Position numbers and translations under genes: made by a program. The notes beneath the pieces were generated by a model. That model saw only the letters and a program-made list of their open reading frames with translations, was not told the DNA's origin and made no database searches. Positions 37,010 through 45,067 of a stretch of 64,000 nucleotides of DNA are shown piece by piece; within the stretch, counting starts at the first letter, position 1; each line of letters starts with the position of its first letter. Source of the DNA: Corynebacterium sp. p3-SID1056 (GTDB taxonomy: Bacteria; Actinomycetota; Actinomycetes; Mycobacteriales; Mycobacteriaceae). The stretch covers positions 1 to 64,000 of the forward strand of contig NZ_JALXXL010000011.1 of assembly GCF_025152525.1 (NCBI RefSeq), written 5' to 3'.

Positions 37010-37486
37010 CTACATCTTGCTCACGCACTCCTCAGCCGCGTACGAACCGTCCAACTTGCCCTGCGGGATCCTCGGGTAGTTGAACAGCTGCGCGGTGTCT
37101 GAATCCGAGGCGTAGATCGGTCCGGTCCCGTCCTTCGGGTATGTGAAGCTTGTCAAGACCGGATCCGCCTCGTCAGGGAAGATCATCTCGGCAGCGATGA
37201 AATCATCGTCAGCACCTTCCACCATCGTTGCCTTCTCAACTTCGACATCTTCACCGTTGGCGACGATCTTTCCATCGAGAATGCGCCCCATGACGTCCTC
37301 AGGGACTGTCAGGCACTCCCAGTCTTGGCCCTCGGCGGATACGACAATGCCCGTTTTGCCGGGGTCGTTGTTTGCAGAGGAACTGGAGTCGGCGTCGTCG
37401 GTTGCTGAAGGAGTGGAGCACGCCCCCAGGGTTCCGGCGGCGGCAATGATGGCAGCGATAGCTAACGAGGTTCGCATGGTGCTCAT
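37010..37486 (-). CDS. Secreted lipoprotein of unknown function
   Basis: 158 residues. Signal MSTMRTSLAIAAIIAAAGT and lipobox LGAC, then a Ser/Asp-rich linker and an acidic globular domain with two Cys (WECLTVPEDV and AAEECVSKM at the end) that could pair. No family recognised. ATG at 37486 follows AGAAAG; ATG three codons downstream is an alternative. It lies between the integrase fragment and the Ltp-domain gene, so it may be element cargo or original chromosome. Confidence 0.7.
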   Translation of the reverse strand: MSTMRTSLAIAAIIAAAGTLGACSTPSATDDADSSSSANNDPGKTGIVVSAEGQDWECLTVPEDVMGRILDGKIVANGEDVEVEKATMVEGADDDFIAAEMIFPDEADPVLTSFTYPKDGTGPIYASDSDTAQLFNYPRIPQGKLDGSYAAEECVSKM

Positions 37487-37963
37487 GTTGATTCTTTCTT
37501 GTGGTTCTCCCCGCGGGGCGGGGTAGGGAAACACTGACGTTCAGCCCTGGGGGCTGGCGGTTAATTGTCGCACGACCTGTGGGGTGATGCTGTGATTAGG
37601 CTCGTGTATGCCCCCGCCACGCTTTGATCGTGTGGACGGTGACGCCGAGCTCGGTGGAAAGGCATCGTGGTTGCCACGGACGCCGCGGACAGCCATCTTC
37701 GAGGCCACTCCTCCGCCCATCTGGCGGCCAGTGCCCGGCGGGTGTGCTGGCGATCTTTTGATGACGCTTTCGGGGGGATGCGCTCTTTTTCTCGCTGGTT
37801 GGCGAGGGTTCGTGGTGGTGAGCCATCCGCTGGGCTTCATGCTGTAAAAGTTGTGGAATCGCGCGAAAACAGTTGCGCGTCACGACAGTACACACACCCG
37901 CCACCAGGATCTATACCGGTCGCAGGGTGTGGTAAAAAGCGCGGGCAGCGAGTTTCCCACTAT
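37487..37963. other. Gene-poor stretch with a possible helix-turn-helix remnant
   Basis: About 480 bases without a convincing gene. On the minus strand near 37600..37665 the frame reads LSTELGVTVHTIKAWRGHTR then stops, which resembles the helix-turn-helix of excisionases or transposase OrfA proteins. It has no matching C-terminal part. Fits decayed mobile DNA next to the integrase fragment; weak. Confidence 0.35.
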
Positions 37964-38608
37964 TTAGCCCTGCAGCTGACCGAGTGCATGCTCGGCCTGC
38001 GCACGGGTGAAGTGCTCCGGCCCCTCGGTGAGCGCCTTGAGCAATTCGTCTTCCGGTGTGCCGTCGGCCTGCAGCCGCTGCGCAACCTGCAGCGCGAGTG
38101 CGTTCCAGTCCGCCTCCACCGTCTCTACGGCGTACGAGGCAGCTTCCGCGGAAAAGTCTTCCTCATCGCGCAGCTGGTTGTATAGGTTGGACTGGGAGAT
38201 CGGTTGGGCCGCGAGGTACTCCTGCGCTGCCTGCAGTGCATCCTGCGATTCGGCGGGAACGTCGCTAGCAGCTTCGGCCTCCGGCGTGCTGTCCTCGGTG
38301 CCGGGCAGGCCCACGACGCCGTCTTCCGCGGTGTCGTGCTCGGACGTTGCGACCGCCTCGCTCGCGTGAGTGCTCTGCGCGGCCTGCGGTGCTGCGGACT
38401 CGTTGTCGTTGCTGCTGAGCAGGAGCCAACCGAGAAAACCGAAGCCGATCGCTGCGAGTAGCCCGACGGTCACCCACTGTGCGGCGGTCGAACGCGGACG
38501 CTCCGTACCGACCTGCGGCCGCGTTTCGTAGGGGTGCGCCGCGCCCTCTTGGGAGCCAGGGCTGGGCACGGCGTTTACGTTCGTGTGCGGTTCGTTCGGG
38601 CTAGTCAT
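37964..38608 (-). CDS. Membrane-anchored protein with Ltp repeats
   Basis: 214 residues. A polar N-terminus, one membrane segment (WVTVGLLAAIGFGFLGWLLL near 45-64), an acidic Ser/Ala-rich linker, then two helical repeats: SQDALQAAQEYL...LYNQL with EDFSAEAASYAVETV, and WNALALQVAQRL...LLKALT with HFTRAQAEHALGQL. These match the Ltp (host cell surface-exposed lipoprotein) repeat known from the S. thermophilus phage TP-J34 superinfection-exclusion protein. GAGG precedes the ATG. Here it is anchored by a membrane helix rather than a lipid. Role in phage exclusion is inference; such repeats are common in actinobacteria. Confidence 0.8.
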   Translation of the reverse strand: MTSPNEPHTNVNAVPSPGSQEGAAHPYETRPQVGTERPRSTAAQWVTVGLLAAIGFGFLGWLLLSSNDNESAAPQAAQSTHASEAVATSEHDTAEDGVVGLPGTEDSTPEAEAASDVPAESQDALQAAQEYLAAQPISQSNLYNQLRDEEDFSAEAASYAVETVEADWNALALQVAQRLQADGTPEDELLKALTEGPEHFTRAQAEHALGQLQG

Positions 38609-38709
38609 ATCGCCTCACTTGCGTCTGGGTCTCGGCGGGCTGGAAGCCGCCCTCGGTATCACTGATACGACCATTATGGGGCGGCGTGCCGTCGATAAGC
38701 AAAAAGCCC

Positions 38710-39195
38710 TTAGAGATCCCAGTCGCGTAGGATGCGCCCGACGTGGCCAGAGGCGCGCACATTGTACTGGCACTGCACGATCTTGCCAGCACCGTCTGCG
38801 TCGACGTCCACCAGGAATGTGGAACGAATGACGCCCTGGGTGACCTTGCCGTACATCTTCTTTTCGCCGAACGCGCCGTAGGCGGTCAGCGTTTCCTTCG
38901 ACTCGTCCCCGAGCAGCTCGATACCCAAGTTGTGCTTGGCGCGGAAGTCGGCCAGCTTCTCTGTCGGATCCGGGCTAATGCCGAGCACCGTGACGGAGGC
39001 GTTGGTGAATTCGTCGAGCTTTTCCGTGAAATCGCACGCCTCGGTTGTGCAGCCGGGGGTGTTAGCGCGCGGGTAGAAATACACGATGACGCGCTGTCCG
39101 GCGAAGTCTGCCAGCGAAACTTGCTCGCCCTTGTCGTTAGGCAAGGTAAACGCGGGGGCGGTGTCGCCCTTTTCAAGTCTGATCTGATCGTTCAT
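38710..39195 (-). CDS. bcp: Thioredoxin-dependent peroxiredoxin BCP
   Basis: 161 residues. Reduces hydroperoxides. The peroxidatic Cys is in RANTPGCTTEACDF, with the resolving Cys five residues later as in E. coli BCP; FYPRANTPGC and the conserved Arg in VIRSTFLVD are intact. I chose MNDQIRLEKG at 39195 with GGGGAAG upstream; the open frame extends 26 codons further but overlaps the divergent DUF3618 promoter. Confidence 0.95.
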   Translation of the reverse strand: MNDQIRLEKGDTAPAFTLPNDKGEQVSLADFAGQRVIVYFYPRANTPGCTTEACDFTEKLDEFTNASVTVLGISPDPTEKLADFRAKHNLGIELLGDESKETLTAYGAFGEKKMYGKVTQGVIRSTFLVDVDADGAGKIVQCQYNVRASGHVGRILRDWDL

Positions 39196-39259
39196 ACTTC
39201 CCCGTTTTACACTACTGTTGTTGAAAGAACTGCTGAACAACGAAATGTAGGAGTACAAC

Positions 39260-39535
39260 GTGGCACGAGACATTCACGACATTGAGCGCGACATCTCCCG
39301 TACCCGCAGCCAGCTGGCGGCTACCCTCGACGAGCTGGCCGACCGCACCAGCCCCGCTACCCTGGCCGGTGGCGCAAAAGATGGTGCCGCTGAGTGGTTG
39401 AAGGACGAGACGGTGCAGAAGGTGCTCGCCGGTATCGGCGCTGCAGTCGTCGCGCTTGTGGGCATCAAGGTGCTCAACGGCCGGAAGCGGAAGAAGGAGC
39501 TGAAGGAGCTGCAGAAGCTGCTCTCGCGCGACTAA
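39260..39535 (+). CDS. DUF3618 family protein
   Basis: 91 residues. The conserved start RDIHDIERDISRTRSQLAAT with LDELADRTSP is the DUF3618 signature. It is followed by one membrane segment (VLAGIGAAVVALVGIKVL) and a Lys-rich tail. Function unknown; these small proteins often accompany envelope genes. GTG start at 39260 with AGGAG upstream. It is divergent from bcp, with 64 bases between. Confidence 0.9.
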   Translation: MARDIHDIERDISRTRSQLAATLDELADRTSPATLAGGAKDGAAEWLKDETVQKVLAGIGAAVVALVGIKVLNGRKRKKELKELQKLLSRD

Positions 39536-39548
39536 GTAAGCACGGCAC

Positions 39549-39592
39549 AAGGCCGTCCGCCCCGACTCTCATCGCGGGGTGGACGGCCTTTG
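39549..39592. terminator. Bidirectional terminator
   Basis: Perfect 10-bp stem AAGGCCGTCC / GGACGGCCTT with an inner CCCCG...CGGGG helix, between convergent DUF3618 and pncA. Confidence 0.8.
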
Positions 39593-39607
39593 GTGTGCCT
39601 GGAGTTG

Positions 39608-40174
39608 CTAGACCAGCTCTGCGCCGGCGTCAAACATCTCCTGCAGCGCCCGGGCTCCGGTAGCGTCGTCGACGGGGGAGACCATGCCGCGCAGCACGCG
39701 AACCTTCAAGCCCTCCCGCAATGCGTCGAGAACCGTGGCGCGTACGCAGTGATCTGTGGCGATGCCGCACACGTCGAGCGCTGCGATTTCTTGCGCGTGC
39801 AGCCACTCGGCGAGTGAAGTGCCGTTCGCGTCCTTGCCTTCAAAGGCGGAGTAGGACGCGGAGTATTCGCCCTTGCGGAAGAACACGTCGATGGCGGAGG
39901 TATCAATGGGGCCGCGAATCTCGGCGCCGTAGCTATCTGCGACGCAGTGCGGCGGCCACGTATCCGTGAAATCCGGAGTCTCGGAGAAGTGCTCGCCGGG
40001 GTCGATGTGCCAATCCTGGCTCGCAAGCACAGCGGCGTATTCGCGCGTGCGGTTGTCCTCGGACTCGAGATACTGGGCGATTTTCGACGCCACCTCATCC
40101 CCGCGGGCAGTAGCGAGTGGTCCACCGGGGCAAAAGTCGTTCTGCACGTCTACGAGCAGGAGTGCGGTCTTCAT
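39608..40174 (-). CDS. pncA: Nicotinamidase/pyrazinamidase
   Basis: 188 residues. Hydrolyses nicotinamide to nicotinate. Catalytic triad candidates are Asp in DVQNDFCPGG, Lys in FFRKGEYSAS and Cys in GIATDHCVRAT; metal ligands are in SQDWHIDPGEHF. With pncB (27521) and nadE (13375) it completes the salvage route to NAD. The mycobacterial homologue activates pyrazinamide. Confidence 0.95.
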   Translation of the reverse strand: MKTALLLVDVQNDFCPGGPLATARGDEVASKIAQYLESEDNRTREYAAVLASQDWHIDPGEHFSETPDFTDTWPPHCVADSYGAEIRGPIDTSAIDVFFRKGEYSASYSAFEGKDANGTSLAEWLHAQEIAALDVCGIATDHCVRATVLDALREGLKVRVLRGMVSPVDDATGARALQEMFDAGAELV

Positions 40175-40330
40175 GGCCCTAACCTTAATAAAGTCTCAAT
40201 AAATGCGCAAACATGCGGGTGTGTTTTCTTATAAATTGTTGAACAATGTGCCGTTTTGTACGCTCGTGCAGATGAAGGTGTGCTCAATGCTGAGTGCTGC
40301 TCTCAGGAACGTGGGGTGCCTGTACATGGG

Positions 40331-40372
40331 AAAACCCCCTTGCTGGCGGTGTGTACCTTGCCGGCAAGGGGG
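40331..40372 (-). terminator. Terminator of tRNA-Lys
   Basis: Stem CCCCCTTGC / GCAAGGGGG (40335..40343 with 40364..40372) with further inner pairing, followed on the minus strand by TTTT. It lies 8 bases after the tRNA. Confidence 0.85.
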
Positions 40373-40380
40373 TGAAGCGG

Positions 40381-40453
<73 letters not shown>

Positions 40454-40683
40454 GTATTTTGTTTTGCTGTGCCGCTCTCGGCGACGTTGAAAACAATAAC
40501 ACCATCACACGCATACCGTGAAATCGCCTGGTCACACTTTGTTTTCGTGATGTGTGAAGCGTGGGGTTTTATTACTGCGCTGGAGTAGCGTTTTGGGGGT
40601 GTGTGCCGATAGGGTGTGTAAGACGGAGTTGTGCAGGGCAGCGCATGGAGGCGCGCAAAGATTGTGGAGGCAGCGAATTGCTC

Positions 40684-41883
40684 ATGCGGAAAACTGCGGT
40701 GGCGCGCCGAATCGCCAGCGTATTGGCGGTAGGCGTCATGGCGGCAGGGTTGGCATCCTGCACGATTGGTGAGACGGGTAAAGGCGAGGCGTTGGAGAGC
40801 GTCGCGCATACCGAGGACCAGGAAACTGAACAGCTGCCGGAGCCGCCGGAATTTTCTTTCACTGACGGTGACGAGGAGGTTGCTCCCGGCGACCCGGTAA
40901 CCGTGAGCTCGGGGGCGGGCCTGCGGTCAGTGGTCATGACGAACGAAGAGGGCAAGCTCGTCAAGGCCCTGATGAACGAGGAAAAGACCGAGTGGCACAC
41001 CACGGAGCCGCTGGGCTACGGGCGTACCTATACGGTGAAGGCGACTGACGCTGCGGGTCAGGAGAAGACGCAAACATTCTCCACTGTCGTGCCTTCCGCG
41101 CAGACTAATGTGTATATGGGCCCGCTCGATGGCGCTACCGTCGGCGTCGGGCAGGCGATTACCTTCCAATTTGACGTGCCGATCCAGGATACGAAAGCCG
41201 TCGAGGAGCTTATTAGCGTCGAGACCTCGAATGACACGGAGGGCGGATTCTTCTGGCTCGACAGCACTGAGCTGCGTTGGCGGCCGAAGGAGCTGTGGGA
41301 GCCCGGTACCGAGGTGACTGTCACTGCGGATGTCTACGGCAAGGATATGGGCGGTGGCATCTATGGTGAGGAAGATGTTGAGCACAGCTTTACGGTCGGT
41401 GACAAGGTCGAAGCTGTGGTAGATAACAACGACAAGATCTTGCGCTTTTACCGCAACGATGTGCTGGAGCGAGAGTTCCCGATTTCGCTGGGCACTGACG
41501 GTTCCTTCGACACGCCGAATGGTACGTACGTGGTGGGGGACATGCATGAGTCGCTGGTGATGGACTCGCGCACCTTCGGTCTGGGCCTGGGGCAGGGCGG
41601 CTACGTCACCCCTGTCTCGTATGCGACGCAGTTGTCTTACTCCGGCATTTACTTGCATGGCGCTCCGTGGGCCGTGTGGGCGCTGGGGAACACGAACCAG
41701 TCTCACGGGTGTATTAACGCCACCATTGCTGATGCGCAGTGGTTCCAGCAAAACGTGAAGCGCGGTGACGTCGTCACGGTGGAAAACACTGGCGGCGGCA
41801 CGCTCAACGGCGCGGACGGGCTGGGCTACTGGAATATGGACTGGGAGACCCGCTCTGGCGGGAGTGCGGACCCGAACGCTTAA
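40684..41883 (+). CDS. L,D-transpeptidase lipoprotein
   Basis: About 399 residues. Signal MRKTAVARRIASVLAVGVMA with lipobox LASC, then an acidic linker, two Ig-like domains (about residues 50-230), and the YkuD catalytic domain with IYLHGAPWAVWALG and the active-site SHGCIN. It makes 3-3 cross-links in peptidoglycan or attaches proteins to it, acting outside the membrane. Layout is that of actinobacterial Ldt enzymes. ATG at 40684 was chosen because the signal begins there; the frame is open upstream. Confidence 0.93.
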   Translation: MRKTAVARRIASVLAVGVMAAGLASCTIGETGKGEALESVAHTEDQETEQLPEPPEFSFTDGDEEVAPGDPVTVSSGAGLRSVVMTNEEGKLVKALMNEEKTEWHTTEPLGYGRTYTVKATDAAGQEKTQTFSTVVPSAQTNVYMGPLDGATVGVGQAITFQFDVPIQDTKAVEELISVETSNDTEGGFFWLDSTELRWRPKELWEPGTEVTVTADVYGKDMGGGIYGEEDVEHSFTVGDKVEAVVDNNDKILRFYRNDVLEREFPISLGTDGSFDTPNGTYVVGDMHESLVMDSRTFGLGLGQGGYVTPVSYATQLSYSGIYLHGAPWAVWALGNTNQSHGCINATIADAQWFQQNVKRGDVVTVENTGGGTLNGADGLGYWNMDWETRSGGSADPNA

Positions 41884-41909
41884 GGGGCGCGTAGGCGTCG
41901 AGAAGCGAA

Positions 41910-41951
41910 AGGCTCCAGGTGCGATGGTCGCACTTGGGGCCTCTTTTTTAT
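41910..41951 (+). terminator. Rho-independent terminator after L,D-transpeptidase
   Basis: Stem AGGCTCCAGGTGCGA / TCGCACTTGGGGCCT with a 3-base loop and two G-T pairs, then CTTTTTTTA. Confidence 0.95.
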
Positions 41952-42000
41952 TCACGATTTTTGCGTATCTGGCCGGGCATTTTTCTGCACCTCTTTAATT

Positions 42001-42046
42001 CTATCGGGCGATAGATAGAATCACAGGGGTACCTATCGATCTATAG
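42001..42046. promoter_or_regulatory. Two AmtR boxes upstream of amtB
   Basis: CTATCGGGCGATAG (42001..42014) and CTATCGATCTATAG (42033..42046) both match CTAT-N6-ATAG, the core of the C. glutamicum AmtR operator, and are preceded or followed by A/T bases as expected. Their centres are 32 bases apart, three helical turns. The second ends 13 bases before the amtB ATG. They should hold the operon off under nitrogen excess. Confidence 0.85.
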
Positions 42047-42059
42047 AAAAGGCAGGGAA

Positions 42060-43463
42060 ATGACACACGATCAACTACTCACCGCCTCGGGTGACACCGG
42101 ATGGATGCTCATGAGCGCCTCGCTTGTGCTGCTGATGACTCCGGGGCTCGCGCTGTTCTACGGCGGCATGGCGGGCCGTCGCAGCGCACTGAACATGATG
42201 ATGATGTCTTTCGCCGCGATGGCGGTCGTCCCAGTGATTTATGTGCTGTGGGGGTGGTCGGCATCCTACGGAGGCGACGATCTTGGCGGCATCATTGGCA
42301 ACCCGCTGCAGACGTTCGGGCTGCGCGGAGAGATCATGGATTCCGCCGGAAACTTCATCGCCGGGGATGGCGGCTATCCGCGCGTAGTGGACATCGGCTT
42401 CCAGGTCACTTTCGCCATTATCGCGGTGGCAATCATCTCCGGTGCGCTGGCGGGTCGCGTGAAGTTCGGAGCGTGGTTGGCGTTTGTCGCCGGCTGGGTC
42501 AGCCTCGCATATTTTCCCATCGCGCACATGGTGTGGGATGGCGGGCTGCTTTCCGAATCCGAGTATTCGATTGCCGCGTGGCTCTTCGGCACTCGCAGTG
42601 GGGAAGCAGCGGTTGCGCCCGTGGACTTCGCAGGCGGCACCGTGGTACACATTTCCGCCGGTGCAGCGGCGCTCGTGCTTGCATGCTTTGTTGGTCCGCG
42701 CACGGGCTTCCCGACGAAGGTGGACAAGCCGCATAACCTCCCAATGGTGATGCTGGGGGCGGCGTTATTGTGGTTCGGCTGGTACGGGTTTAATGGCGGC
42801 TCTGCCTTTGCAGCCGACGGCATGGCTGGCCTGGCGTGGATGAACACTACAGCGGCAACCGCTGCCGCCATGCTGGGGTGGATGGCCGTGGAGGCGGTGC
42901 GCGACAAGGCGGCGACCTCGCTCGGCGGTGCGTCCGGCGCAGTTGCGGGCCTGGTGTCGATCACCCCGGCTGCAGGTGTGCTCACGCCTCTGACCTCGCT
43001 CGCGCTCGGTGCTATCGGCGGCGTGATCGCGTGCCTGGCCATTGGGCTGAAGTACCGCTTCGGCTTCGACGACTCGCTTGACGTAGTTGGCGTGCACCTG
43101 TGCGCCGGACTGTGGGGCACCGTCGGCCTTGCGCTGTTCGCGGAGGGTCGCGGGGTACTCAACGGCCACGTTGGCGAGGGGCTGAAGCTACTGGTGGTGC
43201 AGGTAATTATTGCGCTCGTAGCGCTTGTGCTCTCGGGCGTGGTCACGCTGGCGCTCGCGGTACTTCTCGGCGCGACGGTCGGCTGGCGGGTCAGTGAGGC
43301 GTCGGAAAGCGAAGGCATTGACCTCGGCCAGCATCGCGAATCTGCCTACGATCTCGGCGATGCGGTGGGCACATCGCAGCCGCTCATGCGAGCGCTGCAA
43401 GAGACACCCCGCCCTGCTATTGGCCCGAACAGGCAGCCGCGTGCAGCGGCAGCGAAGGAGTAG
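42060..43463 (+). CDS. amtB: Ammonium transporter AmtB
   Basis: 467 residues, eleven membrane segments. Takes up ammonium. Conserved features are the GWMLMSASLVLLMTPGLALFYGG start, DFAGGTVVHISAGAAALV with the first pore His, LLWFGWYGFNGGSA, and DVVGVHLCAGLWGTVG with the second pore His. The C-terminal tail (SEGIDLGQHRESAYD) is the GlnK-interaction region. AmtR boxes precede it; glnK follows after 6 bases. Confidence 0.97.
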   Translation: MTHDQLLTASGDTGWMLMSASLVLLMTPGLALFYGGMAGRRSALNMMMMSFAAMAVVPVIYVLWGWSASYGGDDLGGIIGNPLQTFGLRGEIMDSAGNFIAGDGGYPRVVDIGFQVTFAIIAVAIISGALAGRVKFGAWLAFVAGWVSLAYFPIAHMVWDGGLLSESEYSIAAWLFGTRSGEAAVAPVDFAGGTVVHISAGAAALVLACFVGPRTGFPTKVDKPHNLPMVMLGAALLWFGWYGFNGGSAFAADGMAGLAWMNTTAATAAAMLGWMAVEAVRDKAATSLGGASGAVAGLVSITPAAGVLTPLTSLALGAIGGVIACLAIGLKYRFGFDDSLDVVGVHLCAGLWGTVGLALFAEGRGVLNGHVGEGLKLLVVQVIIALVALVLSGVVTLALAVLLGATVGWRVSEASESEGIDLGQHRESAYDLGDAVGTSQPLMRALQETPRPAIGPNRQPRAAAAKE

Positions 43464-43469
43464 AGGAAA

Positions 43470-43808
43470 ATGAAGCTCATTACAGCAGTAGTCCAAGTTC
43501 ACGCAATGCCTGCGATCCGGGAAGCACTGGAGCACGCGGGAGTGCGCGGGATGACAGTAACCCAGGCGCAAGGCTACGGACAGCAGCGCGGCAGCACGGA
43601 AATCTACAGGGGTGCCGAATTTGAGGCTGCATTTGTGCCTAAGCTCAAGCTGGAAATCGTGACGAGCGAGTGGCAGGTGGACCGGATCGTGGAGGCGATT
43701 GTGCACGCGTCGTCAACCGGAACCGTCGGCGACGGAAAGATTTGGGTAAGCCCCGTCGAGGAGGTCATCCGGGTGCGAACAGGTGAGCGGGGCGAGGAAG
43801 CGCTCTAG
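43470..43808 (+). CDS. glnK: P-II nitrogen regulatory protein GlnK
   Basis: 112 residues. Senses 2-oxoglutarate, ATP/ADP and modification state, and gates AmtB; in corynebacteria the modified form also removes AmtR from DNA. The T-loop QQRGSTEIYRGAEF contains the Tyr that is adenylylated or uridylylated. In C. glutamicum glnD follows; here no glnD is found downstream, and the terminator lies just after glnK, so the modifying enzyme must be elsewhere. Confidence 0.95.
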   Translation: MKLITAVVQVHAMPAIREALEHAGVRGMTVTQAQGYGQQRGSTEIYRGAEFEAAFVPKLKLEIVTSEWQVDRIVEAIVHASSTGTVGDGKIWVSPVEEVIRVRTGERGEEAL

Positions 43809-43830
43809 CCTTTTCGGCTGACAAAATATG

Positions 43831-43862
43831 AGGCCCCGCCACCTTCAGAAGGGGCACGGGGG
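43831..43862 (+). terminator. Left half of split glnK terminator
   Basis: CCCCGCCACC (43834..43843) is perfectly complementary to GGTGGCGGGG at 47358..47367, beyond the inserted element. Rejoining the flanks gives a 10-bp stem extended by TTC/GAA with one bulge, a good terminator hairpin. The 3.49 kb element lies in its loop. A weaker local hairpin (GCCCC / GGGGC) remains on this side. Confidence 0.75.
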
Positions 43863-43930
43863 TGTGTTTTGTCAAGTTGGTGTAGGCCATTTCAGTGCGG
43901 ATTTTTGGGCCAGTTCGGCGTGGTTTTGGG
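43863..43930 (+). repeat. Left end of second IS21-derived element
   Basis: TG tip at 43863, TGTAGG at 43881, then two related units (TTTCAGTGCGGATTTTTGGG and GGGCCAGTTCGGCGTGGTTT). The second unit matches the inverted sequence at 47300..47323. Confidence 0.7.
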
Positions 43931-43957
43931 CCGTGTGAGCGTTGCTGGGGTTTTGGG

Positions 43958-44284
43958 TTATTTCATGAGGGCGTTTGCCATGCGGTAGGACTGTCCGGTG
44001 AAGGTGATCATGCGGCCGTGGTGGACGATGCGGTCGATTGCGGCGGCTGCCATGTCGTCGTTGCCGAAGACTTGGCCCCATTGGGAAAACGCCAGGTTTG
44101 TGGTGATGATGAGGCTGCGTTGTTCGTAGGCGTCGGCGATGGCTTGGAACAACAGTCGTGCTCCGTCGGTGCCTATGGGGATGTAGCCAAGCTCGTCGAT
44201 GACGAGTAGTTCGTTTTTGCCGAGTGCTGTGAGTTCTTTGTCGAGTTTGCCAGCGAGTTTGGCGGCTGCATCCGTCGCGGGCAT
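43958..44284 (-). pseudogene. istB: istB ATPase helper, 5'-truncated (second type)
   Basis: C-terminal half of an IstB protein different from that at 3651: ELLVIDELGYIPIGTDGARLL carries Walker B, followed by SLIITTNLAFSQWGQVFGND and AAIDRIVHHGRMITFTGQSYR. The N-terminal half with Walker A is missing; homology starts near 44275 and the codons before it are not IstB-like. It lies just inside the left end of the element. Confidence 0.88.
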
Positions 44285-44359
44285 CGTCGGGAGCGTATGG
44301 CGCGGTGGCCTGTCCTGCTGATGTCTCAGGACGGGTTAGCGGGCGGGTGGGGGGTGGTC

Positions 44360-44388
44360 TTGACGGTTACTAAATGAACATATAGTCT
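44360..44388 (+). promoter_or_regulatory. Promoter of tetR-ABC cargo (candidate)
   Basis: TTGACG at 44360 with TATAGT at 44381 (15-base spacer) or TAGTCT at 44383 (17-base spacer). The tetR ATG follows at 44396, with no Shine-Dalgarno, so initiation may be leaderless or nearly so. Autorepression by the TetR protein would act here. Confidence 0.5.
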
Positions 44389-44395
44389 GCTAAAC

Positions 44396-45067
44396 ATGCA
44401 TTCAGTTTCTGAGTCTTTCGATCTGACCGGGCGTGCCCGTCTCCGTGATGCGGCGATCGAGTTGTTCGCGGAACGGGGGTTCGACAAGACGAGCGTGAAG
44501 GCAATCGCGGAGGCTGCCGGGGTCAGTCCTGGACTGGTGATCCATCACTACGGGTCGAAGGACGAGTTGAAGCGCGTCTGCGATGAGCATGTGATCGCCA
44601 AACTGCTCGATGAGCGATTCGCCTCAGCGGAGACTCCCTCCCCGAACCTGGTGCAAGCGCTTCTGGCCGAAGCCTCGAGCGCGGGCCCGATGTTCAACTA
44701 CCTCGCCCGCCTGCTGATCGAACCGGGTAAGGCCGGTGACGAACTGCTCGCCCGGCTGGTGGCGAGCACCCGGCAGAACCTGGCCGAGGGGCGCGAGTCT
44801 GGTTCGATCATGCCTGCATCTGATCCCGAGGCGACCGCGATGCTGGTCACCGTGTTCGGGGTCGCGCAGTTCTTGGTGCGTGATCGCTTCGCGCAGGTCT
44901 TGGGGGCTGACCCGTTCTCGGCTGAGGGGGCGGCACGGCTCACGCTCCCGACTCTCGAAATCTTCACCGAGGGCCTCTATGCCGATACGGGGCTGCTTGA
45001 AGCGGCTCGAAGCGCCCTCGCAGGGCAGAGCGACGCCGAGTCGAACGACGGAAGGGATGGCGCATGA
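44396..45067 (+). CDS. TetR-family transcriptional regulator
   Basis: 223 residues. N-terminal helix-turn-helix (LFAERGFDKTSVKAIAEAAG, then SPGLVIHHYGSKDEL) and a C-terminal ligand domain of the type found beside ABC-2 drug exporters. It overlaps the ATPase start by 4 bases, so the three genes form one operon. Likely represses the exporter until an inducer binds. Part of the IS21-derived element. Confidence 0.93.
   Translation: MHSVSESFDLTGRARLRDAAIELFAERGFDKTSVKAIAEAAGVSPGLVIHHYGSKDELKRVCDEHVIAKLLDERFASAETPSPNLVQALLAEASSAGPMFNYLARLLIEPGKAGDELLARLVASTRQNLAEGRESGSIMPASDPEATAMLVTVFGVAQFLVRDRFAQVLGADPFSAEGAARLTLPTLEIFTEGLYADTGLLEAARSALAGQSDAESNDGRDGA

Noticed and set aside
37541..37904. Short open frames between the lipoprotein and the Ltp gene as real genes
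   Set aside because: They overlap on both strands, have no ribosome binding site and no full domain; only a helix-turn-helix-like fragment stands out.
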